DNA of 64,000 nt from Gemmatimonadota bacterium (lineage in GTDB: Bacteria > Gemmatimonadota > Gemmatimonadetes > Gemmatimonadales > Gemmatimonadaceae): assembly GCA_020161135.1 (NCBI GenBank), contig JAIUOB010000002.1:1-64000 (forward strand), given 5' to 3'. Every line of letters begins with the position of its first letter. Within the stretch, counting starts at the first letter, position 1. Below are positions 16,717 to 26,520 of the stretch, piece after piece. The notes beneath the pieces were generated by a model. That model did not search any database. It saw only the letters and a list, made by a program, of their open reading frames with translations, and was not told the origin of the DNA. Position numbers and translations under genes: made by a program.

Positions 16717-17913
16717 ATGTCGCTCTTCACCGAACTCCAGGCCGAGCTGGACGCGCTGCGCGCCGCCGGCACCTACAAGCACCTCAATCACCTCGAGTCG
16801 CCGCAGGGCGCCCGGGTCCGCATGGAAGGGCGTGGCGAGGTCATCGTCCTCTCCTCCAACAACTACCTCGGTCTCGCGAACGAGCCGGCGGTGGTGCAGG
16901 CCGGCGTCGATGCCCTGCACCGCTACGGCGCGGGCACGGCCAGCGTCCGCTTCATCTGCGGCACCTTCACCGTGCACCGCGAGCTCGAGGCCGCGCTGGC
17001 GCGCTTCGTCGGCACCGAGGCGAGCATGTCGTACGTGTCGGCATGGAACGCCAACGAGGCGCTCACGGCCACCATCGTGCGCGAAGGCGATTTCGTCGTG
17101 TCGGACGCGCTCAACCATGCGTCCATCATCGATTCGATCCGTCTGGCCAAGGCGATCACCAAGTGCACCACCGCGGTGTACCGCCACGCCGACCTCGACG
17201 ACCTGCGCGAAAAGCTGCGCGCCAACCGCAGCGCACCACGCAAGCTCATCTGGACCGACGGCATCTTCTCCATGGAAGGAGCCATCGCGAAGCTGCCGGA
17301 CATCCTGCAGATCGCGCGCGAGGAAGGCGCCATCGTCGTCATGGACGATTCGCACGCCACCGGCGTGCTGGGCGCGACGGGACGTGGCACCGCCGAGCAC
17401 TTCGGCGTGCTGGGCGAGGTGGACATCATCACGTCGACGCTGGGCAAGGCGCTGGGCGGTGCGGCGGGCGGCTTCATCGCCGGGCCGGCCGCTTTGTGCG
17501 ACATCATGACGCAGCGCTCGCGTCCGCAGCTCTTTTCCAACGCGCTGCCACCCACGGTGGCCGCGAGTGCGCTGGCGGCCGTGCAGTTCACCGAGGCGCA
17601 TCCGGAGCGCGTGACGCAGTTGCACGCGAACACGCGCTACTTCCGCGCCGCCATCGAAGAGGCGGGCTTCCGTCCGCTGGCCGGCGAGACACCCATCGTG
17701 CCCATCATCGTGGGCGAGACGGCGCTGGCCATTCGTATGAGTGAGCTGCTCCTCCACCGCGGCGTGTTCGTGACCGGCTTCGGCTTCCCGGTGGTGCCGC
17801 AGGGGCAGGCGCGCGTGCGCTGCCAGGTGAGCGCGGCGCACACGAAGGACGACCTCGACGCGGTCGTGGCGGCGTTCAAGGACGCCGGGCGGGTGGCTGG
17901 GTTGTTGGGGTGA
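16717..17913 (+). CDS. kbl: glycine C-acetyltransferase (2-amino-3-ketobutyrate CoA ligase)
   Basis: A 398-residue PLP enzyme of the alpha-oxoamine synthase family. It splits 2-amino-3-ketobutyrate with CoA into glycine and acetyl-CoA, completing threonine breakdown begun by Tdh. The PLP lysine is in STLGKALGG (about K244). Other hallmarks are SSNNYLGLAN, DALNHASIIDSIRL, MDDSHATGVLG and GFGFPVVPQGQARVR. It is the usual length. It sits directly after tdh, the classical tdh-kbl pair. Confidence 0.96.
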   Translation: MSLFTELQAELDALRAAGTYKHLNHLESPQGARVRMEGRGEVIVLSSNNYLGLANEPAVVQAGVDALHRYGAGTASVRFICGTFTVHRELEAALARFVGTEASMSYVSAWNANEALTATIVREGDFVVSDALNHASIIDSIRLAKAITKCTTAVYRHADLDDLREKLRANRSAPRKLIWTDGIFSMEGAIAKLPDILQIAREEGAIVVMDDSHATGVLGATGRGTAEHFGVLGEVDIITSTLGKALGGAAGGFIAGPAALCDIMTQRSRPQLFSNALPPTVAASALAAVQFTEAHPERVTQLHANTRYFRAAIEEAGFRPLAGETPIVPIIVGETALAIRMSELLLHRGVFVTGFGFPVVPQGQARVRCQVSAAHTKDDLDAVVAAFKDAGRVAGLLG

Positions 17914-17931
17914 TGCATCGCCGGGCGCGCG

Positions 17932-18516
17932 TCAGCGCGCGTCCCCCCGCACCACGAACCGCAGCGGCCACTCCACCGCTTTCGAGATGCCGATGCGCGG
18001 GGTCACGAGCACCTGCGCATCGGGCACCGCCTCACCGGCGCACACGGTGAGCGCACTGCCGCCGGTGAGCGACGCGCCGTCGAAGGCGCGGTCGATGCCG
18101 AGAGCGGCGCACAGCTTGCCCGGGCCATTGCACAGGTCGGCATCGCGCCGCGCCTTGGGGCGCCGCAGGCGCATGCGATCGAGCCCCGCCAGCGGCGTGA
18201 GCGCGCGGATGAGCACGGCACTGCCATAGCCCTCCTCGCGCGTCACGGCATTCACGCACCAATGCATGCCGTAGATGAAGTACACGTACGCCGTACCCGG
18301 CGGGCCGAACATGTGCCAGGTACGGGGCGTCCGCCCCACGGCCGAATGCGACGCCGGATCGTGAGGACCGAGGTACGCCTCGGTCTCCACGATCCGGCCG
18401 CTCACCACGCCATGACCATCGTCCAGGGACAGGACGGCCCCCAACAGCTCCCGGGCCACCCTGTCCGGCTCGCGATCGTAGAACGCGGCCGACAGGGGAG
18501 CACCGCGGACGATCAC
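17932..18516 (-). CDS. 3-methyladenine DNA glycosylase (AAG/MPG type)
   Basis: A 194-residue repair enzyme removing alkylated purines. Hallmarks: the catalytic Glu in RIVETEAYLGPHDPASHS, the substrate-binding GTAYVYFIYGMHWCVNAV, and CNGPGKLCAALGI. It is of standard length. The start is GTG, overlapping the stop of the upstream NYN gene by 4 nt (GTGA), so the two are translationally coupled on the minus strand. The kbl gene ends convergently 18 bp away. Confidence 0.95.
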   Translation of the reverse strand: MIVRGAPLSAAFYDREPDRVARELLGAVLSLDDGHGVVSGRIVETEAYLGPHDPASHSAVGRTPRTWHMFGPPGTAYVYFIYGMHWCVNAVTREEGYGSAVLIRALTPLAGLDRMRLRRPKARRDADLCNGPGKLCAALGIDRAFDGASLTGGSALTVCAGEAVPDAQVLVTPRIGISKAVEWPLRFVVRGDAR

Positions 18517-20693
18517 CGCTTCTTCGCCGCCTTCTTGGCCGGAGCCTTGGCGGGGGCCTTGGCCGCCTTGGCGGCCTTGGCCGGGGCCTTCGCCGGCGCC
18601 TTGGCGGGGGCCTTGGCGGGCGCCTTCGCAGGGGCCTTGGCAGCCTTCTTGGCCGCTGGAGCGGCCCCACCCTTGGCCTCGACCTTCGCCGCCGGACTGG
18701 GGGCCTTGGCGGGCGCCTTGGCGCCCTTTCCACCCTGCCTGCCCGGGCTCTTTGGCGCGCCCTTCCCACTCTCCACCGCAGGCTCGGCTGGCGCCGGGGT
18801 GGACGTCGCCGGGGCAGGCGTGGCCACCGAGGTGGCCGGTCCCGCGACGGTCGCGGGCGCCGCCGCGACGGCCGCCGGCGCAGCCGGCGCCGCGGGCCTG
18901 GTGGCACCCACCACGCCCACCATGAGCAGCTCCGGTGGCGGGGCGCCCGGGCCCTTGCCGCGCCCGCCGATGCCGCGGGCACCCATGCCGCGCGGTGCAG
19001 CCGGCAGCGCCGCCGCGATGGCGGCCGCCTCGGCCTTCTGCGCCGCGTCCACCGTGCGCAACTGGTCGACGATGCTCGCCGCGTCGGCAGCGCGCGCCAC
19101 TTCCCAGTCATCGCCACGACGACGCAGGTCGATCAGGTTGGCGTCGTGCGCGTCCTGCAGGATGCGCTCGAACATGCGGGCGCCCAGCGACTCGCTGTCG
19201 CGACCGAGCAGCTCGAACGCCTTGCGGCGGGTGGCACTCGCACTGGTGGTGTCGTCGCCCTGCACCAGCGCCGCGACGGCACGCTGCACCAGATCGAACG
19301 CGTCGCTGCGCGTGAGCCGTTCGCCGCTGCGCCCGATGGTATCGGGCGCCGCTGCCGCCGCAGGGGCCACCGGTGCCGCCACAGCGGCGACCGGCGCGCT
19401 CGCGTCGGCCGGTGCCGCCACGCTGTCGGCGCGCGGACCGCGATCACGATCGCGTCCACGCCCGCGGCCGCGGCGACCGCGACGCTCGCCGCGCCCGTCC
19501 GTCGCGTCCGCACCTTCGCCAGCGTCGGTGCCCGCGTCGGTGTCCGACGCCACCGCCTCACCCGGGAGGGGGCGAATCCCCTCCGGCGCGAGCCGCATCG
19601 TGAGATCGGTGTCGTCGTCGGTCGCGACGACCGCGGACGTCGCCCCGATGGCGTCGTCGTCGCGCTCACCCGCGTCCGCGCTCTCCGCACCGTCCACCGG
19701 CTCGGCCCCTTCGACGCCGTCGCGATCGCGGAAGCGATCACGGCCACGGCCGCGGCGGCCACGGCGGCCGCGGCGATCGTCGCGGTCCCGCGACTCGCGA
19801 TCGGCCGCCGATGCGGCGGGCGCGGCGCCATCGGCCGTTGCCACCGGCGCGCCATCGGGCGCATCGACCTCGAGCTGCCCGCTCTCCAGCTTGGTGACCT
19901 TGAGCAGGCCACGCTGCTGCGCCTCCTGCACGAAGCGCGAGAACTTCGGGTGGCCGAGGTTCTTCTCGTCGAACGATGCGTCGATCTCCTGCATGACCTG
20001 CTTGAGGCGGTCGGAGCGCATGACGTCGCCGTTACGCTTCATGCGGCCGATGGCCTCGGTGACGAGCTGCCACGGATCCCAGCGCGTGCTCTCGTCCTCA
20101 CCGGTCTTCACGAGGCCGGCGAGCGCGTTGTACGAGTAGTACTCGTCGCAGTTCATGACGAGCAGGTCGCTCGACGATTCGCGGATGCCGACGCCGATGA
20201 CGTACTTGCCGTACTCCTTGAGCTTGATGACCATGCTCGAGAAGTCGGAGTCGCCGCTGAGCAGCACGAAGGTGCCGATCTCGGGGCGCGTGAAGACGAG
20301 CTCGAGCGCGTCGATCGCGAGGCGGATGTCGGTCGCGTTCTTCTTCGACGAGCCGTACGCCGGCGCGAAGATGAGGTCGATCGACGCCTCGGTGAGCGGC
20401 ACGATGTACTGCGGGTAGCGGCGCCAGTCGGCATACGCGCGGCGCACCGCCACCTTGCCCTTGATGATGTCCGACGAGAGGAGGTTCTTGAGCTCCTCCT
20501 GCAGGTCGGAGCGGATGCCCATCGTGACGTTGTCGAAGTCGATGAGCAGCGCCGCGTTGGGCGCATGCGCCGGCGGCGCGACATTGGGCTGGGCAACGGG
20601 CGCCATGGGCATCACGGCGGCGGGGCCGCGGTGGAAGGGCGCCACGGAGCGGGCGGGCGCGGACGCGCCCGACCGGGACGAATGACCTCTCAT
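18513..20693 (-). CDS. NYN (LabA-like) nuclease-domain protein with H1-like tail
   Basis: A 726-residue multidomain protein. Residues about 45-190 are a NYN/PIN-like domain with the acidic metal site (LLIDFDNVTMG, LLSGDSDFSSMV). Residues about 205-285 look like an OST-HTH/LOTUS winged helix (WQLVTEAIGRMKRNGDVMRSDRLKQVM). A long disordered Arg/Gly/Asp-rich part follows (RRGRRGRRGRG), then a second winged-helix-like segment around LTRSDAFDLVQRAVAALV, and a C-terminal Ala/Lys/Pro tail (KAPAKAPAKA) like histone H1. NYN proteins are typically RNases. The ATG at 20693 is chosen because upstream codons look non-coding. The RNA/DNA-binding tails suggest a ribonucleoprotein or nucleoid role. Confidence 0.85.
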   Translation of the reverse strand: MRGHSSRSGASAPARSVAPFHRGPAAVMPMAPVAQPNVAPPAHAPNAALLIDFDNVTMGIRSDLQEELKNLLSSDIIKGKVAVRRAYADWRRYPQYIVPLTEASIDLIFAPAYGSSKKNATDIRLAIDALELVFTRPEIGTFVLLSGDSDFSSMVIKLKEYGKYVIGVGIRESSSDLLVMNCDEYYSYNALAGLVKTGEDESTRWDPWQLVTEAIGRMKRNGDVMRSDRLKQVMQEIDASFDEKNLGHPKFSRFVQEAQQRGLLKVTKLESGQLEVDAPDGAPVATADGAAPAASAADRESRDRDDRRGRRGRRGRGRDRFRDRDGVEGAEPVDGAESADAGERDDDAIGATSAVVATDDDTDLTMRLAPEGIRPLPGEAVASDTDAGTDAGEGADATDGRGERRGRRGRGRGRDRDRGPRADSVAAPADASAPVAAVAAPVAPAAAAAPDTIGRSGERLTRSDAFDLVQRAVAALVQGDDTTSASATRRKAFELLGRDSESLGARMFERILQDAHDANLIDLRRRGDDWEVARAADAASIVDQLRTVDAAQKAEAAAIAAALPAAPRGMGARGIGGRGKGPGAPPPELLMVGVVGATRPAAPAAPAAVAAAPATVAGPATSVATPAPATSTPAPAEPAVESGKGAPKSPGRQGGKGAKAPAKAPSPAAKVEAKGGAAPAAKKAAKAPAKAPAKAPAKAPAKAPAKAAKAAKAPAKAPAKKAAKKR

Positions 20694-20737
20694 GTCCTGA
20701 AAACCTGTGAAGAAACGGGGTGATCGAGCACGACCGC

Positions 20738-22324
20738 TCAGGGCGCGTAGGCCGCAGCGGTGTTCGCACTCAGCGCGATTGCGCGTGCGAGCTCGCGTCG
20801 CTTCACCTTGCCGCTCCCCGTGACGGGGAACGTGTCGAAGAAGCGCACGAGGTCGGGAACCTTGTCGGCTGTCATCGTCTCCCGGGCGAACCGCTTGAGT
20901 TCGTCCCCGGTGATGACGGCCCCTTCCACTGCCACGACGCACGCGCAGACCAGTTCACCCATGACGTCATGGGGCACGCCGATCACGCACACATCGTCCA
21001 CGGCCGGGTGCGCCCGCAGGCGGTCTTCGAGCTCACGCGGGTAGAGCTGCACGCCCCCGCGCGAGATCGTCTCCTGCCGACGACCCAGGATCCTCACGGT
21101 ACCATCCTCGTCGATGATCCCGAGATCACCGGTGAGGAAGAAACCGTCCGGCGTGTGGACCCTTGCGGTCTCCGCCGGCATGCGGAGGTACCCCCGCATG
21201 AGGCCGGGCCCGCGCACGGCGATCTCACCGACCGCCTCGGGCCCATGCAACTGCCCCGTCATGAGGTCGGCCGCCATCACCTCCACCCCGGGAAGGGCAC
21301 GCCCCACCGACTCACGACGCGTGGCGTCGGAATCCGTGGGGCGGGTGATGGTGACGACCGCGCCGGTTTCGGTGAGACCGTAGGCGACGAGGACGTCGCA
21401 CCAGCGGCGCACCTTGCGTACCAGCGCCTCGGCCACGGCGCTGCCGGCCATCAGGCCGGTGCGCAGCGTCGCCAGTCGTGACGGGTCGAACGCCTCCTCA
21501 CGCATGAGGAGGTGATACTGCGTGGGAATGCCGTGCACCACGGTCACCCCCGCGCGGGCGATGAGCGCCAGGGCGCCCGCCGCGTCGAACACCGGTTGCA
21601 GCACGAGCGTCGCGCCCGCACTCATGGTGCCGACCATCGCACTGAATCCAAACACCGACGAGAACGGCATCGCCGAGAGCACCCGATCGGTGGCCGCGAG
21701 CGCGAGCACGTCGCTGGTGCGCTGCGCGTTCTCGACGAGCGCCCGATGCGTGAGCTGCACGCCCTTGGGCTTCTCCATCGTGCCGGCCGTGTACATCACC
21801 GCGAGGTCGGCGCTGTCAGGCGGCGGCGCCACCGTGAGCGGGCGACCGGCACCACGCGCAACGAGCGCGGCGAACTGGAAGACGCGATCGTCGTACCACG
21901 GATCGTCGTCGCCCACCGCCACGACGTACTGCAGGTCGGGCAACTCGCCCAGCAGCTCTTCGAAGCGCTGCAGGACATCGACCCCGTTCCAGCGGTCGAT
22001 GGTGACCACCGCGCTCGCTTCGGCATGACGCAGCTGATAGCGCAGGTCGTGCACGCTGAGCTGCGGACTGACCGGCACCACCACCGCGCCGAGGCGGGCG
22101 GCCGCGAGCGTCGCGACGATCCATTCGACGCCGTTGGGGAGGTGCACGGCGATGCGATCCCCTGCACCGAGGCCGAGCTCGACGAGCGCACTCGCGAGAG
22201 CTTCAGCATCGGTGTGGACGTCACCATACGTCCAGGTCCGCTCCCCGGTCGTCGCCAGCGCACGCTCGGGATGCTCACGGGCGCGCTGTGCGACGAGGGG
22301 GGCGAGGGACCACGAGACTGCCAT
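20738..22324 (-). CDS. AMP-forming acyl-CoA synthetase/ligase family protein
   Basis: About 528 residues of the ANL superfamily, which adenylates a carboxylate and then usually transfers it to CoA. Core motifs: VYGLTETGAVV-type A5 (YGLTETG), A7 FLTGDLGIIDEDG, A8 hinge ILGRRQETISRGGVQLYPREL, and A10 PVTGSGKVKRREL with the catalytic Lys. The P-loop A3 is unusual: YTAGTMEKPKGV, where Thr-Gly before x-Pro-Lys is Met-Glu, though the PKG part is kept. The substrate is not predictable; an aryl or fatty acid is typical. An alternative GTG lies 3 nt upstream of the ATG. It diverges from the histidine kinase. Confidence 0.86.
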   Translation of the reverse strand: MAVSWSLAPLVAQRAREHPERALATTGERTWTYGDVHTDAEALASALVELGLGAGDRIAVHLPNGVEWIVATLAAARLGAVVVPVSPQLSVHDLRYQLRHAEASAVVTIDRWNGVDVLQRFEELLGELPDLQYVVAVGDDDPWYDDRVFQFAALVARGAGRPLTVAPPPDSADLAVMYTAGTMEKPKGVQLTHRALVENAQRTSDVLALAATDRVLSAMPFSSVFGFSAMVGTMSAGATLVLQPVFDAAGALALIARAGVTVVHGIPTQYHLLMREEAFDPSRLATLRTGLMAGSAVAEALVRKVRRWCDVLVAYGLTETGAVVTITRPTDSDATRRESVGRALPGVEVMAADLMTGQLHGPEAVGEIAVRGPGLMRGYLRMPAETARVHTPDGFFLTGDLGIIDEDGTVRILGRRQETISRGGVQLYPRELEDRLRAHPAVDDVCVIGVPHDVMGELVCACVVAVEGAVITGDELKRFARETMTADKVPDLVRFFDTFPVTGSGKVKRRELARAIALSANTAAAYAP

Positions 22325-22365
22325 CACACTCCGTTGACCGGGGTCCGGGATCGGGTACAGCCGCG

Positions 22366-22371
22366 TAAATT
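22366..22371 (+). promoter_or_regulatory. TAnnTT element directly before the kinase start
   Basis: TAAATT ends 7 nt before the ATG at 22379. If it is the -10, transcription would begin at or next to the start codon. Confidence 0.35.
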
Positions 22372-22378
22372 ACCGCGT

Positions 22379-23677
22379 ATGAACGAGATGCGGAAGGCGA
22401 CCGACCGCACCACACCGACGCGGCGCGTTCCCGTCGCACCGGGGAAACCGACCGCGACACCGCCGCGTAGGGACCGCGCGCGTGCTCCCTTTCGTACGCG
22501 GCTGTTCGCGATGCTGTTGTTCTTCGCGCTCGTCCCCACGGTCGTCGTCACGCTGGCCTGGGCCGGTGCGACCGCGCAGGCGCTCAGTCGCTTCTCGGCG
22601 CGGTCGGCATGGGAGCGCATCGCGGCCAGCGGGGAGCAGGCGTTGCGGGCCGTCACCACAGCACCCCTGTCCCCCGACCAGCGCACCGCGCTGGCGCGGC
22701 ACGAGGCGGAGTTGCGGGAATCGGCAGAGCTGGCGCGTCGCTTCGATTTCGTGGCCGGTCGCTCGATGCGGCTGGTGCTGGTGGCGGCGTTGGTGGTGGT
22801 GGTGCTGATCGCGGTCGGCGCGTCCCGGGTGGCCGGGCACCTCAGCCGGCAGCTCAGCCGCCCGGTGGACGAGCTGGTGGGATGGACGGGGCTGATTCGC
22901 GCGGGGCGCGCGCTCCCCGACGAAGGCGAACGGCGCGGTGCGCCCGAATTCGAGGTGTTGCGGACGGGGATGCGAACCATGGCGCTGGAACTCGAGAGTG
23001 GACGGCGGCGCGCGCTGGAGGCCGAGCGCGCCGAGGCGTTCCGCGAGTCGGCGCGCCGGTTCGCGCACGAGCTCAAGAACCCGCTCACCCCGATTCGCTT
23101 CGCCGTCGATCGCCTGCGCCGCACAGCGCCGGACGAGTTGCGCGACACGGTGGACGTGCTGGCCGAGGAGGCGGCGCGCCTCGAGGCCATGGCGCGCAGC
23201 TTCGCGCAGTTCGGCCGTCTCCCTGACGGCCCGCCCGCCGACATCGACATGGCCGAGCTGGTCACACGCGTCGCGCAGTCGGTGGTGCCCGAGTGGATCA
23301 CGCTCGAGTTGGCATGCGACGACGCCCTGCCGCTGGTGACGGGGCACCATGAGCCGCTCGTGCGTGCGGTGTCGAACGTGCTGCTCAACGCCGTCGATGC
23401 CTGCGGCGCGAGTGGCACGATCACCGTGCGCGTCCGTCAGGACGCCGCGCAGGTGCAGGTCACCGTGCAGGACACCGGCTGCGGCATTCCGGCCGGGCAG
23501 CTCGCGCGCGTCTTTGATCCGTACGTGACGACCAAGCCCGGCGGGACGGGGCTGGGGCTCGCGATCGCGCGACAGACCGTCGAGGCGCACCGCGGGACCA
23601 TCAGCGCGGGCAGCGTCGAGGGGCGCGGCACCACCATGACCATCACGCTGCCGATCACGGCAGCGGGGGGAGCGTGA
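22379..23677 (+). CDS. membrane sensor histidine kinase (NtrY-like)
   Basis: A 432-residue sensor kinase. Two TM segments (about 43-62 and 131-148) enclose a short periplasmic loop. A HAMP-like region follows (SRQLSRPVDELVGWTGLI). The H-box is RRFAHELKNPLTPIRF with phospho-acceptor H230. The ATPase has N-box NVLLNAVDA, G1 DTGCGIP, F-box FDPYVTTK and G2 GGTGLGLAIA. It phosphorylates a response regulator, almost surely the sigma-54 regulator encoded three genes on. Its stop overlaps the next start (GTGA). Confidence 0.93.
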   Translation: MNEMRKATDRTTPTRRVPVAPGKPTATPPRRDRARAPFRTRLFAMLLFFALVPTVVVTLAWAGATAQALSRFSARSAWERIAASGEQALRAVTTAPLSPDQRTALARHEAELRESAELARRFDFVAGRSMRLVLVAALVVVVLIAVGASRVAGHLSRQLSRPVDELVGWTGLIRAGRALPDEGERRGAPEFEVLRTGMRTMALELESGRRRALEAERAEAFRESARRFAHELKNPLTPIRFAVDRLRRTAPDELRDTVDVLAEEAARLEAMARSFAQFGRLPDGPPADIDMAELVTRVAQSVVPEWITLELACDDALPLVTGHHEPLVRAVSNVLLNAVDACGASGTITVRVRQDAAQVQVTVQDTGCGIPAGQLARVFDPYVTTKPGGTGLGLAIARQTVEAHRGTISAGSVEGRGTTMTITLPITAAGGA

Positions 23678-24168
23678 CCATGCAGCAGACCGATCCGGCG
23701 ACGGTGCAGATGTCGCGCACCACAGACGGTGGACGCACGATCACCATCACTGACGGCAACGGCAGGCAGACCCGCATCGAGGTGAATCGCAATGGCCAGG
23801 TGACGACCGAGAATGTGGTCGGTGCCGACGGCCTGGCGCGCCTGCGCGAGCTGAGCGCGCTCCAGGGCATTGCGGCCCCCGCGGCGCCGCGTCCGCGGCG
23901 CGCCCTGCCGGATGGGCTCGTCGATCTCGTGACGGTGGTGGTCACGTTCGTCGGCATTGTCTCGATCGGGACGCCGTTCGCGAAGGCCATGGCGCGACGC
24001 ATCGAGCGGCGCGGGGAGTCGCGCGTGCCCGACGAAGTGGCGCGGCGGCTCGCCGCCATCGAACAGGCGGTCGAGTCGGTGGCGATCGAAGTCGAGCGCA
24101 TCAGTGAAGGTCAGCGCTTCACGACGAAGCTGCTGGCGGAACGTCAGCCGGTCGAGGTGGAGCGGTGA
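23674..24168 (+). CDS. one-TM protein of the two-component operon, paralogue 1
   Basis: A 164-residue protein. The N-terminal part is beta-rich and repetitive (TVQMSRTTDGGRTITITDGNG). A single TM segment lies at about 83-103 (LVDLVTVVVTFVGIVSIGTPF), then a C-terminal coiled coil ending VERISEGQRFTTKLLAER. The last block recurs in the next gene, so the two are related at the C-terminus and orientation is probably N-out/C-in. It lies between a sensor kinase and its regulator with 4-nt overlaps on both sides, suggesting an accessory to signalling. Function unknown. An ATG at 23680 is an alternative start. Confidence 0.72.
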   Translation: MTMQQTDPATVQMSRTTDGGRTITITDGNGRQTRIEVNRNGQVTTENVVGADGLARLRELSALQGIAAPAAPRPRRALPDGLVDLVTVVVTFVGIVSIGTPFAKAMARRIERRGESRVPDEVARRLAAIEQAVESVAIEVERISEGQRFTTKLLAERQPVEVER

Positions 24169-24812
24169 GCCCAGCACGCATGCAGGCTAGCAACGTGGCG
24201 CGCGATGTCGCCCGTGACGCGCAGCAGGCGGCGCGCGACGCCCAGGAGGCGGCACGCGAGGTGGCACGCGAGGCACGCCAGGCGGCACAGGAGGCGCGCG
24301 ATGCGGCGCGCGAAGCGGGGCGGGCGGCACAGCAGTCCGCCGACGACGCGCTGCGCGAGGCCGACGCGCCGGTGCAGCGCACCGATGCCTATGGTCCCGG
24401 CACCATTGTCATTCCCACCGACGGGCCGGAGCCGGACATTCGCATCAGTGTCGATGGCGGCGGCATCCACGTGCAGCAGGGGGACAACAGCACCACGCTG
24501 CCCATCCACGACGTGGTGCCGCGAGGCGCCGTGCAGATCGCGTGGGCGATACCGGCGACGCTGTCCATCCTGCTCATCTGGTGGCCACTCAGTCGCGCCG
24601 TGATCGGCTGGCTCCGTCGCAAGACGGCGGTGGCGCAGGACTCGGCCGCCCTCGAGGCGCGACTCGCAGGGCGCATGGAGACGCTGGAGCGCAACATCGA
24701 CACGGTCGCGGTCGAGATGGAGCGACTGGCCGAGGGGCAACGCTTCACCAACAAGCTCCTCGCCGATCGCCAGCGTGACGCGGTGCCGGCGGCCCGCGCC
24801 GGACAGGGCTGA
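24165..24812 (+). CDS. one-TM protein of the two-component operon, paralogue 2
   Basis: A 215-residue protein. Residues 8-66 are a long Ala/Arg/Glu helix with an 11-residue-like repeat (ARDAQQAARDAQEAAREVARE), reminiscent of apolipoprotein or LEA-type amphipathic helices. A Gly-rich linker and beta segment follow, then one TM at about 122-142 (AVQIAWAIPATLSILLIWWPL). The C-terminal coiled coil ends MERLAEGQRFTNKLLADR, the same block as in the preceding gene. A membrane-surface or partner-binding helix is plausible. No family is recognised. Confidence 0.72.
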   Translation: MSPARMQASNVARDVARDAQQAARDAQEAAREVAREARQAAQEARDAAREAGRAAQQSADDALREADAPVQRTDAYGPGTIVIPTDGPEPDIRISVDGGGIHVQQGDNSTTLPIHDVVPRGAVQIAWAIPATLSILLIWWPLSRAVIGWLRRKTAVAQDSAALEARLAGRMETLERNIDTVAVEMERLAEGQRFTNKLLADRQRDAVPAARAGQG

Positions 24813-24821
24813 CCCGACACC

Positions 24822-26207
<1,386 letters not shown>

Positions 26208-26520
26208 TCGGCCCGCTCGGGCGACGGCGGGCGTGACGCCGCGGCGCGCGGGACGTGTTCAAACCTTTGCCCCCTGTGCGACTGTCGCGCCGTCCCATCG
26301 CGTTGCACTCCGACACACGAGTGTCCCCTGTGCGACGCGAGAGACCCTGGCCTGCGACCCACGGGAATCCCCGACGCACATTGGGGGAAGCGACGCAAGG
26401 CGTGATATTGCGCACACTTACGGACCAGTCACGACGCGCGATCACCACTGGCGGTCGCGCGCTGCACCCATGGTACGGCTCCTGCCCTGCAGGGCGCTGT
26501 TCCCCCAGACGGAGTCGTCG
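26208..26520. other. no gene; leader of the barrel-protein gene
   Basis: About 313 bp between the response regulator and the beta-barrel gene. No coding frame is convincing. It should contain the barrel gene promoter; the local sequence GTGATATTGCGCACACTTAC (26401-26420) is one AT-richer candidate. No -24/-12 sigma-54 site was recognised with confidence. Confidence 0.45.

Noticed and set aside
15220..17841. An 873-codon minus-strand frame opposite tdh and kbl
   Set aside because: The plus-strand genes have full catalytic motifs; the opposite frame has GC-driven Gly/Asp/Val composition and no domain.
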